From NCBI RefSeq assembly GCF_001667585.1, contig NZ_LZJZ01000015.1, positions 121,580-185,579 of the forward strand: a stretch of 64,000 nucleotides of DNA, in the 5' to 3' direction. The position numbers and the translations under genes were made by a program. Shown here in pieces: positions 44,507 through 52,770 of the stretch (within the stretch, counting starts at the first letter, position 1; each line of letters opens with the position of its first letter). The notes under the pieces are model-generated. The model was not told where the DNA came from and did no database searches. It saw only the letters and a program-made list of their open reading frames with translations. Source of the stretch: Mycobacterium sp. E2733 (GTDB lineage Bacteria; Actinomycetota; Actinomycetes; Mycobacteriales; Mycobacteriaceae).

Positions 44507-45400
44507 CTACCCGTCGTTCAAATATGCGCTGTCCTCGTGTAATTCGTCGCGGCGCAGGGTCATCGGCGTGAGGTCGGGGACGTCCCCGCCCGCGACCACG
44601 GCGCGGGTGAGGGGAGTGAGCGCTCGGAACAGCGTCTCCACTTCGTCGTCGCTGAGCGCGTCGAGCGCCGAGAGAGCGAGCGTGTCGGTGGACCGCTCGA
44701 TGTGATCCTTGAGTTCCCGGCCGGCGGCGGTCAGGGAGCCGTCGTCGCCGAGCAGCCCGCGCGCGGCCAGGCGCTGCTCGTGGTGTCGCCACGCCGCTTC
44801 ATCGTAATCGCGGGTGCGCGCGAGGTATTCGCGAGGGACCCCGCCCGCCGCGGCGTGTAAGACATTGGATTCTCGGCCCGAGATGCCGGCGGCCGCCAGC
44901 ACCGCCACGTGCCCGTCGCCGCGCTGCTCGCGCAACAACGTGGTGGCGTGCCACAGCGCGGCCAGCGGATCGTCCGGCCACGGCAGTGCCCGGTTCGCGG
45001 CGAACAGCGGCCGCCCGTCGAGCGGTGCCTGGCGGGCCGCTTTACCCGCCAACTCCGCTGCGGCAGCGAGATTCTCGTTCCCCTCGAGCCCACAGCGGCG
45101 CAGCGCCGCGACCGCGGATTCCTGCCGGGCACGCAAGGCCGCGTCGGGTCCCGCGACCTGCCACGCCGCCGGCAACGCCTTGGCGACCCGCTTGGGCGCG
45201 AAGTTGTAGAAGATCGCGGTGACCACCTCGGGCGGCACCATGCCCAGGGGCGCCGACCGGGCCGCGAAGTAGCCCATCCAGAAACCCCGGTAGCCCAGTC
45301 CGTCCAGCGCCGCCCGCGCCTCCGGGGCGAAATACGTCACCGCGTGCACCGGCTCGAACCGGTCGAAGAAGCGTCGCGCCAGCACCGGATCTCGTTGCAT
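44507..45400 (-). CDS. SCO6745-family (SalK-like) winged-helix protein
   Basis: The protein has 297 residues. The pattern ARRFFDRFEPVHAVTYFAPEARAALDGLGYRGFWMGYFAARSAPLG at the N terminus and the C-terminal EQRLAARGLLGDDGSLTAAGRELKDHIE agree with the actinobacterial SCO6745 family, whose C-terminal half looks like a MarR-type winged helix with a fused N-terminal helical domain. Biochemical role unknown; it is often said to be regulatory or enzymatic (SalK). It precedes the YdeI gene in the same operon. Ribosome site unclear. In the middle, FNLNAAEL-like segments of helical sequence are also typical. Confidence 0.72.
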   Translation of the reverse strand: MQRDPVLARRFFDRFEPVHAVTYFAPEARAALDGLGYRGFWMGYFAARSAPLGMVPPEVVTAIFYNFAPKRVAKALPAAWQVAGPDAALRARQESAVAALRRCGLEGNENLAAAAELAGKAARQAPLDGRPLFAANRALPWPDDPLAALWHATTLLREQRGDGHVAVLAAAGISGRESNVLHAAAGGVPREYLARTRDYDEAAWRHHEQRLAARGLLGDDGSLTAAGRELKDHIERSTDTLALSALDALSDDEVETLFRALTPLTRAVVAGGDVPDLTPMTLRRDELHEDSAYLNDG

Positions 45401-45434
45401 GGTCGTAGTTAACCACCTTCAGGGTCGCCGGTGC

Positions 45435-46478
45435 TCAAAGCCTCAGCAGGCGCTCGGCGTTGCGGTGGGCGATCTTCTCGCGATCGGCCTGGCTGATCGG
45501 CATCCGATCGAGAAACTGCCGGCACGCCTTGATGTTTCCGTAGGGATAGTCGGCGGTGAAGACGACGCGGTCGATCCCGATGACGTTGACCATCGCCAGG
45601 TAGGCGTTGAAGGAGAGGCTCCAACTGGGATCCATCGCGCCGGGCTCCTGGCTGAAGAAATCACCGGCGAGGATGCCGCCGTAGAAGTTCTCCCGCAGGT
45701 ATTCCTTCACCGTGCGCTTCAGGCCCGTCTCGGTTATCGGAAACGAATAGTCGGTCCGCCATCCCATCCAGCTCAGCGCCTCGAAGTGGTGACCGACGAT
45801 GATTTGCAGCTGTGGGAACCGGTCGAACACCCCGCCGAGGATCAGCCGCAGGCAGTGCACCCCGGTGTCGATGTGCCAGCCGACCCCGGCGGCTGCCAAC
45901 CGTGCCGTTATCTTCGGGTCGAAGCCGGCGTAGTAGGCATCGATGACGGGCGCCGGCGGCACGGTGGGGTGCAAAAAGATTGGCACACCCAGGGTTTCGG
46001 CGGATTCGAAAACCGGCCAGAAGTAGGTGTCGTCGAGATAGCGGCCGTTGACGTGGCCGTTGATCAGGGCGCCCACGAAGCCGTGATCGCGGACGGTGCG
46101 TTCGAGCTCGCCGGCGGCGGCCGCCGGGTCGCGCATCGGCAGGGTGGCGAACCCGCGGAACCGATCCGGGTGCCGGGCGATCGCTGCTGCCACTGCGTCG
46201 TTGGCCCGCCGGGCCAGCTCTATCGCCACCGCGGGTTCCAGCGTCTCGGGGCCCGGGACCGCGTGCGAGAGGATCTGCACGTCAATGCCCGCGGCGTCCA
46301 TCGCCGCGACCCGCCCCTCGCCCACGTCGTTGATGCCGGGCGGCCATTCCCCATCCGCCCCGGCGGAACCGTAGCCCGCGTGCTTCAGCAATTCGGTCGC
46401 GGAGCCGAGCCCTTGATTGTGGTGCTCTTCGGCTATGGCCGGAAACCTGTAGTGCTCCTCGATACCGACGACCTTCAT
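45435..46478 (-). CDS. Amidohydrolase family 2 (decarboxylase-like)
   Basis: The protein has 347 residues from MKVVGIEEHYRFPAIAEEHH with GGAGGAGACGG just upstream. Metal and active-site landmarks of the ACMSD/gamma-resorcylate decarboxylase group: EEHYRFP near the start (Glu/His), IFLHPTVPPAP (His), IIVGHHFEALSWMG (His), and VVFTADYPYGN (Asp). The group cleaves CO2 from aromatic acids or hydrolyses related rings, using one metal. The natural substrate is unknown. It lies divergent from the Nudix gene with a 100-base promoter region, and downstream is the SCO6745-like gene (34 bases away), possibly one operon. Confidence 0.87.
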   Translation of the reverse strand: MKVVGIEEHYRFPAIAEEHHNQGLGSATELLKHAGYGSAGADGEWPPGINDVGEGRVAAMDAAGIDVQILSHAVPGPETLEPAVAIELARRANDAVAAAIARHPDRFRGFATLPMRDPAAAAGELERTVRDHGFVGALINGHVNGRYLDDTYFWPVFESAETLGVPIFLHPTVPPAPVIDAYYAGFDPKITARLAAAGVGWHIDTGVHCLRLILGGVFDRFPQLQIIVGHHFEALSWMGWRTDYSFPITETGLKRTVKEYLRENFYGGILAGDFFSQEPGAMDPSWSLSFNAYLAMVNVIGIDRVVFTADYPYGNIKACRQFLDRMPISQADREKIAHRNAERLLRL

Positions 46479-46578
46479 CCGTCTCCTCCCATACATGGAG
46501 AGCAACGAGCCCGGCGCGCTCGGCGTTCACGGGAGTACCCGGGACGGGCGGGGACCCGCTCCGCATAGTCTCGACCCC

Positions 46579-47298
46579 GTGACCATCCCGTATGACGACG
46601 CGCTGTGTGAGCGGATCCGGGGCCATCTGGAGGGCCATGACCGCCGCGAGGTGACCGACCCGTCAAAGCGGCACGCGGCGGTCGCCGTGGTGCTGGTCGA
46701 CTCGACCCTCGGCGAGGACCGGGTCGATCCGGCGCCGGTGGACGAGTGGAACGGTGACCGCCCGATGCCGGGGGCCGGACTCGACGGCCGGATGGTCGGC
46801 GTATCCGGCGGCGCGGCATTCCTGTTGTGCCGCAGGGCATCCCGTCTCACCTCACACGCCGCGCAGTGGGCGCTGCCCGGTGGCCGACTCGACGCGGGCG
46901 AGACCGCCGTCGACGCGGCGTTGCGGGAGTTGCGCGAAGAGGTCGACATCACGCTGCCCGACTCGACCGTGCTCGGACTCCTGGACGACTACCCGACCCG
47001 GTCCGGGTACGTCATCACCCCGGTGGTGATCTGGGGTGGCGGCCGACTCGATCCCCGGCCGGCGCCGGACGAGGTGGTGGCGGTGTACCGGGTGGGACTG
47101 CACCAATTGCAACGCGACGATTCGCCGCGGTTCATCACCATCCCGGAGAGCCCCCGCCCGGTCGTGCAGATCCCGCTGGGGAACGACCTCATTCACGCAC
47201 CAACCGGCGCCGTGCTGCTGCAGCTGCGATGGTGGTGCCTGGAAGGTCGCCACGACCCGGTCGACGAACTCGAGCAACCGGTCTTCGCCTGGCGGTGA
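46579..47298 (+). CDS. Nudix hydrolase (CoA pyrophosphatase-like)
   Basis: The protein has 239 residues from a GTG (VTIPYDDALCERIRGHLE). The Nudix box reads GGRLDAGETAVDAALRELREEVDI, in which the consensus Gly after REXXEEX is Asp; the acidic REL-EE core for metal binding is intact. The upstream residues RHAAVAVVLVD and FLLCRRASRLTSHAAQWALPGG agree with the CoA-pyrophosphatase subgroup. It would hydrolyse CoA or another nucleoside diphosphate derivative. It converges with the PadR gene, 5 bases apart. Frames from 46495 overlap the divergent promoter. Confidence 0.85.
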   Translation: MTIPYDDALCERIRGHLEGHDRREVTDPSKRHAAVAVVLVDSTLGEDRVDPAPVDEWNGDRPMPGAGLDGRMVGVSGGAAFLLCRRASRLTSHAAQWALPGGRLDAGETAVDAALRELREEVDITLPDSTVLGLLDDYPTRSGYVITPVVIWGGGRLDPRPAPDEVVAVYRVGLHQLQRDDSPRFITIPESPRPVVQIPLGNDLIHAPTGAVLLQLRWWCLEGRHDPVDELEQPVFAWR

Positions 47299-47303
47299 CC
47301 GGC

Positions 47304-47873
47304 TTACTCCTTAGCCGGCGCGGAAAGGCGGCGGTCGACCGCGGCCAGCGCGCGCTCGGCCCACCGAATGTTCTCTTCCTCGAACGCGATTCCGCGCAGC
47401 AGCGTCAGGTAGGGACCGATTCGCCGGGCGTGGGCCAGAAAGTCCTCCTCGTCGCGCCCCTCGAGCAAGCGCGCGCGCAACCGCTCGTAGCGTTGCAGTT
47501 TGGCCGTCGCCCATTGCAGTCGTTCGACGATCGACTCACGCACCGCGCGCGTGTCACCGGCATCTGCGGCCTGGACCTTCACCAGCAGCTCATCGCGGAT
47601 CACCGACGGCTTCGGCGGCTTCGCGGTGAACTCCTGGATCGCGCTGCGGCCGGCATCGGTCAGGGAGAACAGGCGCTTGTTGGGCCGGCGCTCTTGGTGC
47701 ACCACCCGCGCCGCGATGAGACCTTGCCCGGCGAGCCGGTCGAGTTCGCGGTACAGCTGCTGCGGGGTGGCCATCCAGAAGTTCGCGACCGAAGCGTCGA
47801 ATTCTTTGGCCAGGTCGTAACCGGACGACTCCCCCTCGAGGAGGGCCGCCAATACCGCATCGCGCAGCGACAT
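47304..47873 (-). CDS. PadR-family transcriptional regulator with C-terminal domain
   Basis: The protein has 189 residues. N-terminal PadR winged helix: RDAVLAALLEGESSGYDLAKEFD then WMATPQQLYRELDRLAGQGLI and RRPNKRLFSLTDAGRSAI. A C-terminal Vir_act_alpha_C-type helical domain (VKVQAADAGDTRAVRESIVERLQWATAKLQRYERL) of about 90 residues serves dimerisation. It likely represses the divergent SnoaL-like gene and the F420 oxidoreductase behind it; a palindrome sits between the two starts at 47898-47915. Ligand unknown. The start (ATG 47873) lies 25 bases from that palindrome. Confidence 0.88.
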   Translation of the reverse strand: MSLRDAVLAALLEGESSGYDLAKEFDASVANFWMATPQQLYRELDRLAGQGLIAARVVHQERRPNKRLFSLTDAGRSAIQEFTAKPPKPSVIRDELLVKVQAADAGDTRAVRESIVERLQWATAKLQRYERLRARLLEGRDEEDFLAHARRIGPYLTLLRGIAFEEENIRWAERALAAVDRRLSAPAKE

Positions 47874-47897
47874 CGAAAAAGGCTACAACGAGATGAC

Positions 47898-47915
47898 TAA
47901 TCAACAAAGTGATTA
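47898..47915. promoter_or_regulatory. Palindromic operator candidate for the PadR regulator
   Basis: TAATCA (47898-47903), a 6-base ACAAAG spacer, and TGATTA (47910-47915) are perfectly symmetric, 25 bases upstream of the PadR start and 81 bases from the SnoaL start. Location and symmetry fit a repressor binding site. Confidence 0.5.
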
Positions 47916-47995
47916 ATCGCACTATGGACACGCCGGCCCCCACGGCATAGCGTCAACGGCACTTCTGAAACGAATTCTCTAGGCGAGGTGTCGAG

Positions 47996-48418
47996 ATGCA
48001 TCCGTTCCGCAAGGCGGTCGAAGAACGCGACGAGAAGGGCATCCAGGCGCTGCTCGCCAACGACGTGGTGTTCACCAGCCCTGTCGTGTTCAAGCCCTAC
48101 GTCGGCAAGCCGATAGCCTCGGCGATCCTGCGCGGTGCGATGCGCATCTTCGAGGACTTCCGCTATACGCGTGAGATCCACGACCCCAACGGTCACGACC
48201 ACGCGTTCGTGTTCGAGACCGGGGTAGTGGGAGCGCCGGGGCTCAAGATCACCGGTTGCGACTTCCTGCATTTCAACGACGACGGTCTCATCGACGACTT
48301 CATGGTGATGGTCCGCCCGCTCTCGGGCGCGAGGGCGGTGTCAGAGGCGATGGGTGCCCAGTTCGACAGAATCCAGCGGGAGGCGCTCGAACTCGCCGAT
48401 GAGTTCAGCACCGCGTAG
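47996..48418 (+). CDS. SnoaL-like/NTF2-fold protein
   Basis: The protein has 140 residues. The cone-shaped NTF2 fold is suggested by HPFRKAVEERDEKGIQALLANDVVFTSP at the start, then IFEDFRYTREIHDPNGHDHAFVFET, and DFLHFNDDGLIDDFMVMVRPL at the end, a pattern of SnoaL/steroid-isomerase-like proteins. Active-site identity is unclear. GAGGTG lies 11 bases before the ATG. Its stop is 12 bases from the F420 oxidoreductase start, so the two are cotranscribed, and the PadR palindrome lies upstream. Confidence 0.78.
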   Translation: MHPFRKAVEERDEKGIQALLANDVVFTSPVVFKPYVGKPIASAILRGAMRIFEDFRYTREIHDPNGHDHAFVFETGVVGAPGLKITGCDFLHFNDDGLIDDFMVMVRPLSGARAVSEAMGAQFDRIQREALELADEFSTA

Positions 48419-48430
48419 GAGCAGGCGAGC

Positions 48431-49468
48431 ATGCGAATTGGATTGGGCATCAACTACGCCGGCGGTTTCAAGGACGTGGCCGCCGAAGTGGCCGACCTCG
48501 AGCGCGCCGGACTCGACATTGTCTTTGTCCCCGAAGCGTATTCGTTCGACGCCGTGAGCGCGCTGGGTTACCTGGCCGCCAGCACAGACCGGGTCGGACT
48601 GGCATCCGGGATCTTGCAGCTCTACACCAGAACACCCACGTTGACCGCGATGACCGCCGCCGGCCTCGACTACGTGTCCGACGGCCGGTTCACGCTCGGT
48701 TTGGGTGCCTCCGGCCCACAGGTCATCGAGGGCTTCCACGGTGTCCCCTACGACGCGCCGATCGCCCGGACCCGCGAAGTGATCGACATATGCCGAAAGG
48801 TGTGGCGGCGCGAGACGCTCAAACACCAGGGCAAGTACTACACGATCCCGCTGCCCGCCGGGCAGGGCACCGGGCTTGGCAAGCCGCTCAAGCTCATCAA
48901 TCAGCCCGTCCGGCAACGTATTCCGATACTGGTCGCTGCGCTGGGTCCCAAGAATGTCGAGCTGGCGGCCGAGATCGCCGAGGGATGGCAGCCGATCTTC
49001 TACTTGCCCGAGAAGGCGCGGGAGGTGTGGGGAGAGGCGCTGGCCGCCGGCCGCGCCAAGCGCGACCCCAGTCTGGGTGAGCTCGACATCTACGCCGGAC
49101 CGGTGCTGGCGATCGGCGAAAACGTGGAAACACTCAGGGAATTCGTCAAACCTCATCTGGCCCTATACATAGGCGGGATGGGCGCCAAGGGCAAGAACTT
49201 CTACCACACCCTGGCCACCAGGTACGGTTACGGCCCGCAGGCCGACCGCATCCAGGAGCTCTACCTGGCCGGGGACAAGGAGGGCGCCGCCAAGGTCGTG
49301 CCCGACGACCTCGTGCGAGATGTGAACCTCATCGGTAGCCGCGAATTCGTGAAGGATCGCGTCGCCGCGTTCCGGGAGGCGGGGGTCACCACCCTCAACG
49401 TCTCGCCCATCGCATCCACGCCCGCCGAGCGGATCAAGCTGATCGAGACTCTCCGCGAACTCCTCTGA
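48431..49468 (+). CDS. LLM-class F420-dependent oxidoreductase (Rv3520c/TIGR03559-like)
   Basis: The protein has 345 residues. Family features: MRIGLGINYAGGFKDVAAEVADLE, DIVFVPEAYSFDAVSALGYLA, GILQLYTRTPTLTAMTAAGLDYVSDGRFTLGLGASGPQVIEGFHGVPYD, and IPILVAALGPKNVELAAEIAEGW; the length and the ASGPQVIEGFHG segment are typical of the Rv3520c subgroup. F420-dependent redox enzyme, substrate unknown. Downstream of a SnoaL-fold protein in one operon, which suggests handling of a common substrate, possibly a sterol or polyketide; that is inference. A possible decayed gene lies after its end on the other strand. Confidence 0.9.
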   Translation: MRIGLGINYAGGFKDVAAEVADLERAGLDIVFVPEAYSFDAVSALGYLAASTDRVGLASGILQLYTRTPTLTAMTAAGLDYVSDGRFTLGLGASGPQVIEGFHGVPYDAPIARTREVIDICRKVWRRETLKHQGKYYTIPLPAGQGTGLGKPLKLINQPVRQRIPILVAALGPKNVELAAEIAEGWQPIFYLPEKAREVWGEALAAGRAKRDPSLGELDIYAGPVLAIGENVETLREFVKPHLALYIGGMGAKGKNFYHTLATRYGYGPQADRIQELYLAGDKEGAAKVVPDDLVRDVNLIGSREFVKDRVAAFREAGVTTLNVSPIASTPAERIKLIETLRELL

Positions 49469-49504
49469 TCACCCCTCAGGCGACCGCTGTAGCGCCGGCA
49501 GCAC

Positions 49505-49831
49505 GTCACCAACGCGACCAGCGTGATCGAAAAACACACGGCCAGAACGACGAACGGCAATGCGCGCTGATTGTGCGGAAAGTAGGTCGCCGTGTGGATG
49601 GCGGTGACCGTGGCAGCTCCCGGGGGTGGGCCTGCCCAGGGCCACCGTGTAGGCGGCGGCGAACGTCTACGTCATGACGAGCGCGATGGCCATAACCGTG
49701 GCGTCCTTGCGGATCTCGAGGGGAATGCGCCGGAGGGACAATCCATGTACCGCCGGGCGGGCCGGTTTCCACGAATCGTCACCATCGTCAGCCGCCGGCG
49801 GCACGGTGCTGACGGAAGCGTCTCCAATCAT
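49505..49831 (-). pseudogene. Possible remnant of a membrane protein
   Basis: On the minus strand a frame starts at ATG 49831 (MIGDASVSTVPPAADDGDDSW), continues through IPLEIRKDATVMAIALVMT and stops at 49667. Beyond that stop the sequence keeps coding character: AYTVALGRPTPG in the same frame, then, after a frameshift near 49620, ALPFVVLAVCFSITLVALVTCC. Together the pieces look like two transmembrane segments flanking a short loop, broken by a stop and a shift. No family was recognised. The stretch 49469-49908 has no intact gene. Confidence 0.35.
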
Positions 49832-49908
49832 GGTGGGGCGGCACTTCTCCGGTCCAACGGCGGCGCTCGGCGAAACTCGAGGCCCGCCGCGGAGTGAGGC
49901 TGCGGCGG

Positions 49909-51132
49909 TCAGCCCTGGCGGTGGGCGTCTCGGCGAAGTCGAACCGCTCGACTCACGGCCATCAGCGAAGCCAGCGCCGCCATCACGGCGAGGACGGCCG
50001 TCGAAACCGTCGGCCCGACAGTCGTCAAGATCAGCGGCAGGCCGAAGCCGACGTACGTCACGACGTAGAACGCGCCAACGAGCGCACCGCGCAAGCGTTT
50101 CGGCGCCGCGGCCTCCAGGTCGATCAAGCCCTCGCGCAAACATAGGCCGGACGCGCTGCCCAGCACCAGCAACAGCGGCAGCCCCAACGCGGGCGACATG
50201 GCCGGCGGGGCCAGCGCGGTGACCGCATACCCGAGGGCCGCGAGCACCGCGCCGGCGGTGCCGGCCTGCGGCCCCCACCTGCGCGCGCGAGCGAGCACCT
50301 GGATGAGCCCGCTGACGCCGTTGACCAACAACGTGGCGGTGGCGGCAGCCATCGGAGCCGCGAGCCCGGTGTGCACGCGGCCGGGAATCGTGATGAATCC
50401 CAGTGTCGCGGAGGCGAACACCCACGGCGCGAGCGGCATTGCCCAACTCAACGCCCGCGCAGTGCCCTGCCCGGTGCTTGTCGACGGCTCCCAAACCTGT
50501 TCGGTTGCCCGTGCGGTTGCCCCCGTGCGGCCCGCCACGACGACCGCGACCGCCATCGCGGCCACGCCGATGGCGGCTGCCATCCCGAATGACAACCGGA
50601 TGCCGGCTGGACCCGCCCCGGCGATCAACGCCCCCGCGAATGGGCCGATCGCGAAACCGGCCATCAACACCGCGCCTGCCGCGGCCGCCCCGGCGGGACC
50701 TTTCAGGTCGGAGGCCCACGCGGTGCAGGAACTCATGGCCAGCCCGACTCCCAGCCCGACGACCAGGCGTCCCAGCAGCAGAACGTCGTACTGCTGCGAA
50801 CACAGCATGGCGAGGGTCCCGACCACCGCGGTCGCCGACCCGGCCAGTGCCACCGACCGACGCCCGAACCCATCCGAGGCGCGCCCGCCGACGAGCAGAC
50901 CCGGCAGCAATCCCAGCGCATAAATGCCGAAGATCGCGTCGAGCGTGGCCGAGCTGAGGTGCTGCCGAACGCTGAGCAAGGGCATCAACGCGACGAAGTG
51001 GTTGGCGACCCAGCCGATGGACAGCAACAACACCAAGACGCCGGCGAACGTGGCCCGGACCGTATCCCGGCTGTCACGCTTTTCCAGCGTGGCCAAAGAC
51101 GACGGCGGAGTTGACCCGGTGGACCAGGACAC
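49909..51132 (-). CDS. MFS transporter
   Basis: The protein has 407 residues from a GTG with GGGAGG about 8 bases upstream. Twelve hydrophobic segments are expected. The family loop GGRASDGFGRRSVALAGSATAVVG lies after helix 2, and QYDVLLLGRLVVGLGVGLAMSSCTAW after helix 4. The group is the drug/metabolite MFS type; substrate unknown. Ala-rich helices have no obvious binding residues. It is divergent from the small lipoprotein gene (197 bases between). Inner membrane. Confidence 0.83.
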   Translation of the reverse strand: MSWSTGSTPPSSLATLEKRDSRDTVRATFAGVLVLLLSIGWVANHFVALMPLLSVRQHLSSATLDAIFGIYALGLLPGLLVGGRASDGFGRRSVALAGSATAVVGTLAMLCSQQYDVLLLGRLVVGLGVGLAMSSCTAWASDLKGPAGAAAAGAVLMAGFAIGPFAGALIAGAGPAGIRLSFGMAAAIGVAAMAVAVVVAGRTGATARATEQVWEPSTSTGQGTARALSWAMPLAPWVFASATLGFITIPGRVHTGLAAPMAAATATLLVNGVSGLIQVLARARRWGPQAGTAGAVLAALGYAVTALAPPAMSPALGLPLLLVLGSASGLCLREGLIDLEAAAPKRLRGALVGAFYVVTYVGFGLPLILTTVGPTVSTAVLAVMAALASLMAVSRAVRLRRDAHRQG

Positions 51133-51329
51133 TTGACGTTCCTCCCCTCGGGTCTCGGCGCGATCGGAGCCGACGAACCCGAAACGACGACTTGGACGTG
51201 GCAGTTATTCCCGTTCGCGCGCGAGATGCACGCGGCGCAAACGGATCAGTTACCGGGGCAATCTCTCTGCGGGGTTTCAAATCGATCGTTTTGGTGTACT
51301 GATACCACTACTCGGCTCCAGGGAGGCAA

Positions 51330-51611
51330 ATGATGAAGCAAATCGCGGCCGCCACGTTCGCGCTCGCCGTGCTGCTGTCCAGCGCGTGTTCGGCCTCACA
51401 GGTCATCAACACCGGCGGCGACACCAAGTGCAAGGACTTCACCTCGCAGGACGAGAAGAAGCAGAACGACGAGGTCAGCAAAATGCTGAAGGACAAGAAC
51501 GGCACTGACCCCTCCAACGCCGAGATATCGGCCACCCGGCTGTCGGCGTTGACCTACTGCCAAACGCTGGGCAAGCCGGACACCAAGATTTCCGAGGCGC
51601 CCCACGGCTGA
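51330..51611 (+). CDS. HdeA-like small lipoprotein
   Basis: The protein has 93 residues from MMKQ, with the second ATG also possible. The signal peptide ends in a lipobox LLSSACSAS, so the mature protein starts at a lipid-modified Cys. The mature part (CKDFTSQDEKKQNDEVSKMLKDKNG, then YCQTLGKPDTKISEAP) resembles the mycobacterial HdeA/HdeB family of small acid-stress proteins, with one Cys pair. Role in acid tolerance is inferred from the family name only. GGGAGG lies 6 bases upstream. No other gene is seen in the 190 bases after it. Confidence 0.75.
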   Translation: MMKQIAAATFALAVLLSSACSASQVINTGGDTKCKDFTSQDEKKQNDEVSKMLKDKNGTDPSNAEISATRLSALTYCQTLGKPDTKISEAPHG

Positions 51612-51801
51612 CTGTGGTTGCCGGCGGCGCCGCCGGAACACGCACCGTGCTGCCCGCGGTGAAAATCCGAACGGTATTGCCGCGCAACTGGCTGCCGGGA
51701 ACGACGGCTTATCGAAGCTCTAACGGGATGGCCACGACCTTCGTCGGCGGCCTCAAGCATCTGCCAATCCGCCATTCGCTCAAGTGAATCGGTGATCTCG
51801 G

Positions 51802-52749
51802 TCAGCTCACGACCAGCCCGTCAGGCAGCTCGTCCTCCAAGACCGCCTGCGCGAGCAGTTCACCCAGCAGCGGACCGAACTTCATCAGGTTGCTGCCGGC
51901 GAACGCGACGACGCGGCCGCGCCGCCGCACGGTCCAGCCGTCACCACCCAAGTCGAGCCACGGCGCGCGAACCGTCACGCAGTCCACCCGGCCCACCGGT
52001 GAAAGCGCCGGGAACAGCGCGCGCACCGTCGCGGGATCCGGCATCTCCTGCCCGAACGCCCACCGCCCCGTGCTGCCGAGCGGCAGCCCGTAGCCCTCGG
52101 GCGCCGACAGGCATGCCGCACCCGTCGCATCGGCGCCCTCGTAGGAGAACCGGGTGTGCGGGGCGAACTCCAACCCAAGCGCGCCGAAGAGCTCCGGCGT
52201 CCGCACCCCGGCACAGATCAGCACCCGCTCGCCCCGCAGCGCCGTCCCGTCCGCGAGTGTCGCCGCGCCGTCGTCGGCGACCGACACGACATCCCCGCGC
52301 CGGACGTCGACCCGTCGCGCCAGCGCGGACAGCGCCCGGCGGACGCGCAGGCTGCCGCCGAGCGGATCGAACACACCGCCCGCCCATCGCGGGGAGGCGA
52401 ACGGGATCCGCGTGGCGATTTCGGCGGGGTCCACCCAACGGAACTCCGCGCCGGCCTCCGTCATGGCCGCCGCGGTCTCATCACAGGTGCCGGCGGCGAT
52501 GAACCCCTCCGGGCCCAGCAGTCGGCCCACGCCGAGTTCGGCTTCCCAGCGTTGCCACCCGGCGCGGGCCCGCAAGGCGAGGCGGCACAGCGCCGGGCGG
52601 CGATGGGCGATCCGGAAGATGCGGGCCAGTCCCGTGGACTGCTCGCCGAACGGCCGGCCGCGCTCCAGCACGATCGCGGACTTCCCGCGCCGCGCCAGCT
52701 CGTAGCCGGCGGCCAACCCGCACACCCCCGCGCCGACGATGACGATCAC
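51802..52749 (-). CDS. FAD-dependent oxidoreductase (DAO/sarcosine-oxidase-like)
   Basis: The protein has 315 residues. The FAD dinucleotide site is IVIVGAGVCGLAAGYELARRGKSAIVLERG at residues 2-30, followed by STGLARIFRIAH, which is typical of DAO-fold sarcosine/amine oxidases. Later, LICAGVRTPELFGALGLEF and AFAGSNLMKFGPLLGELLA follow the same fold. The size is short compared with about 380 residues of full sarcosine oxidases. It would oxidise an amine or amino acid using O2 or another acceptor. Only 21 bases separate it from the Eis-like gene upstream, so one operon is likely. Confidence 0.83.
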   Translation of the reverse strand: MIVIVGAGVCGLAAGYELARRGKSAIVLERGRPFGEQSTGLARIFRIAHRRPALCRLALRARAGWQRWEAELGVGRLLGPEGFIAAGTCDETAAAMTEAGAEFRWVDPAEIATRIPFASPRWAGGVFDPLGGSLRVRRALSALARRVDVRRGDVVSVADDGAATLADGTALRGERVLICAGVRTPELFGALGLEFAPHTRFSYEGADATGAACLSAPEGYGLPLGSTGRWAFGQEMPDPATVRALFPALSPVGRVDCVTVRAPWLDLGGDGWTVRRRGRVVAFAGSNLMKFGPLLGELLAQAVLEDELPDGLVVS

Positions 52750-52770
52750 GCGGTCGGCATACCCACGCGA

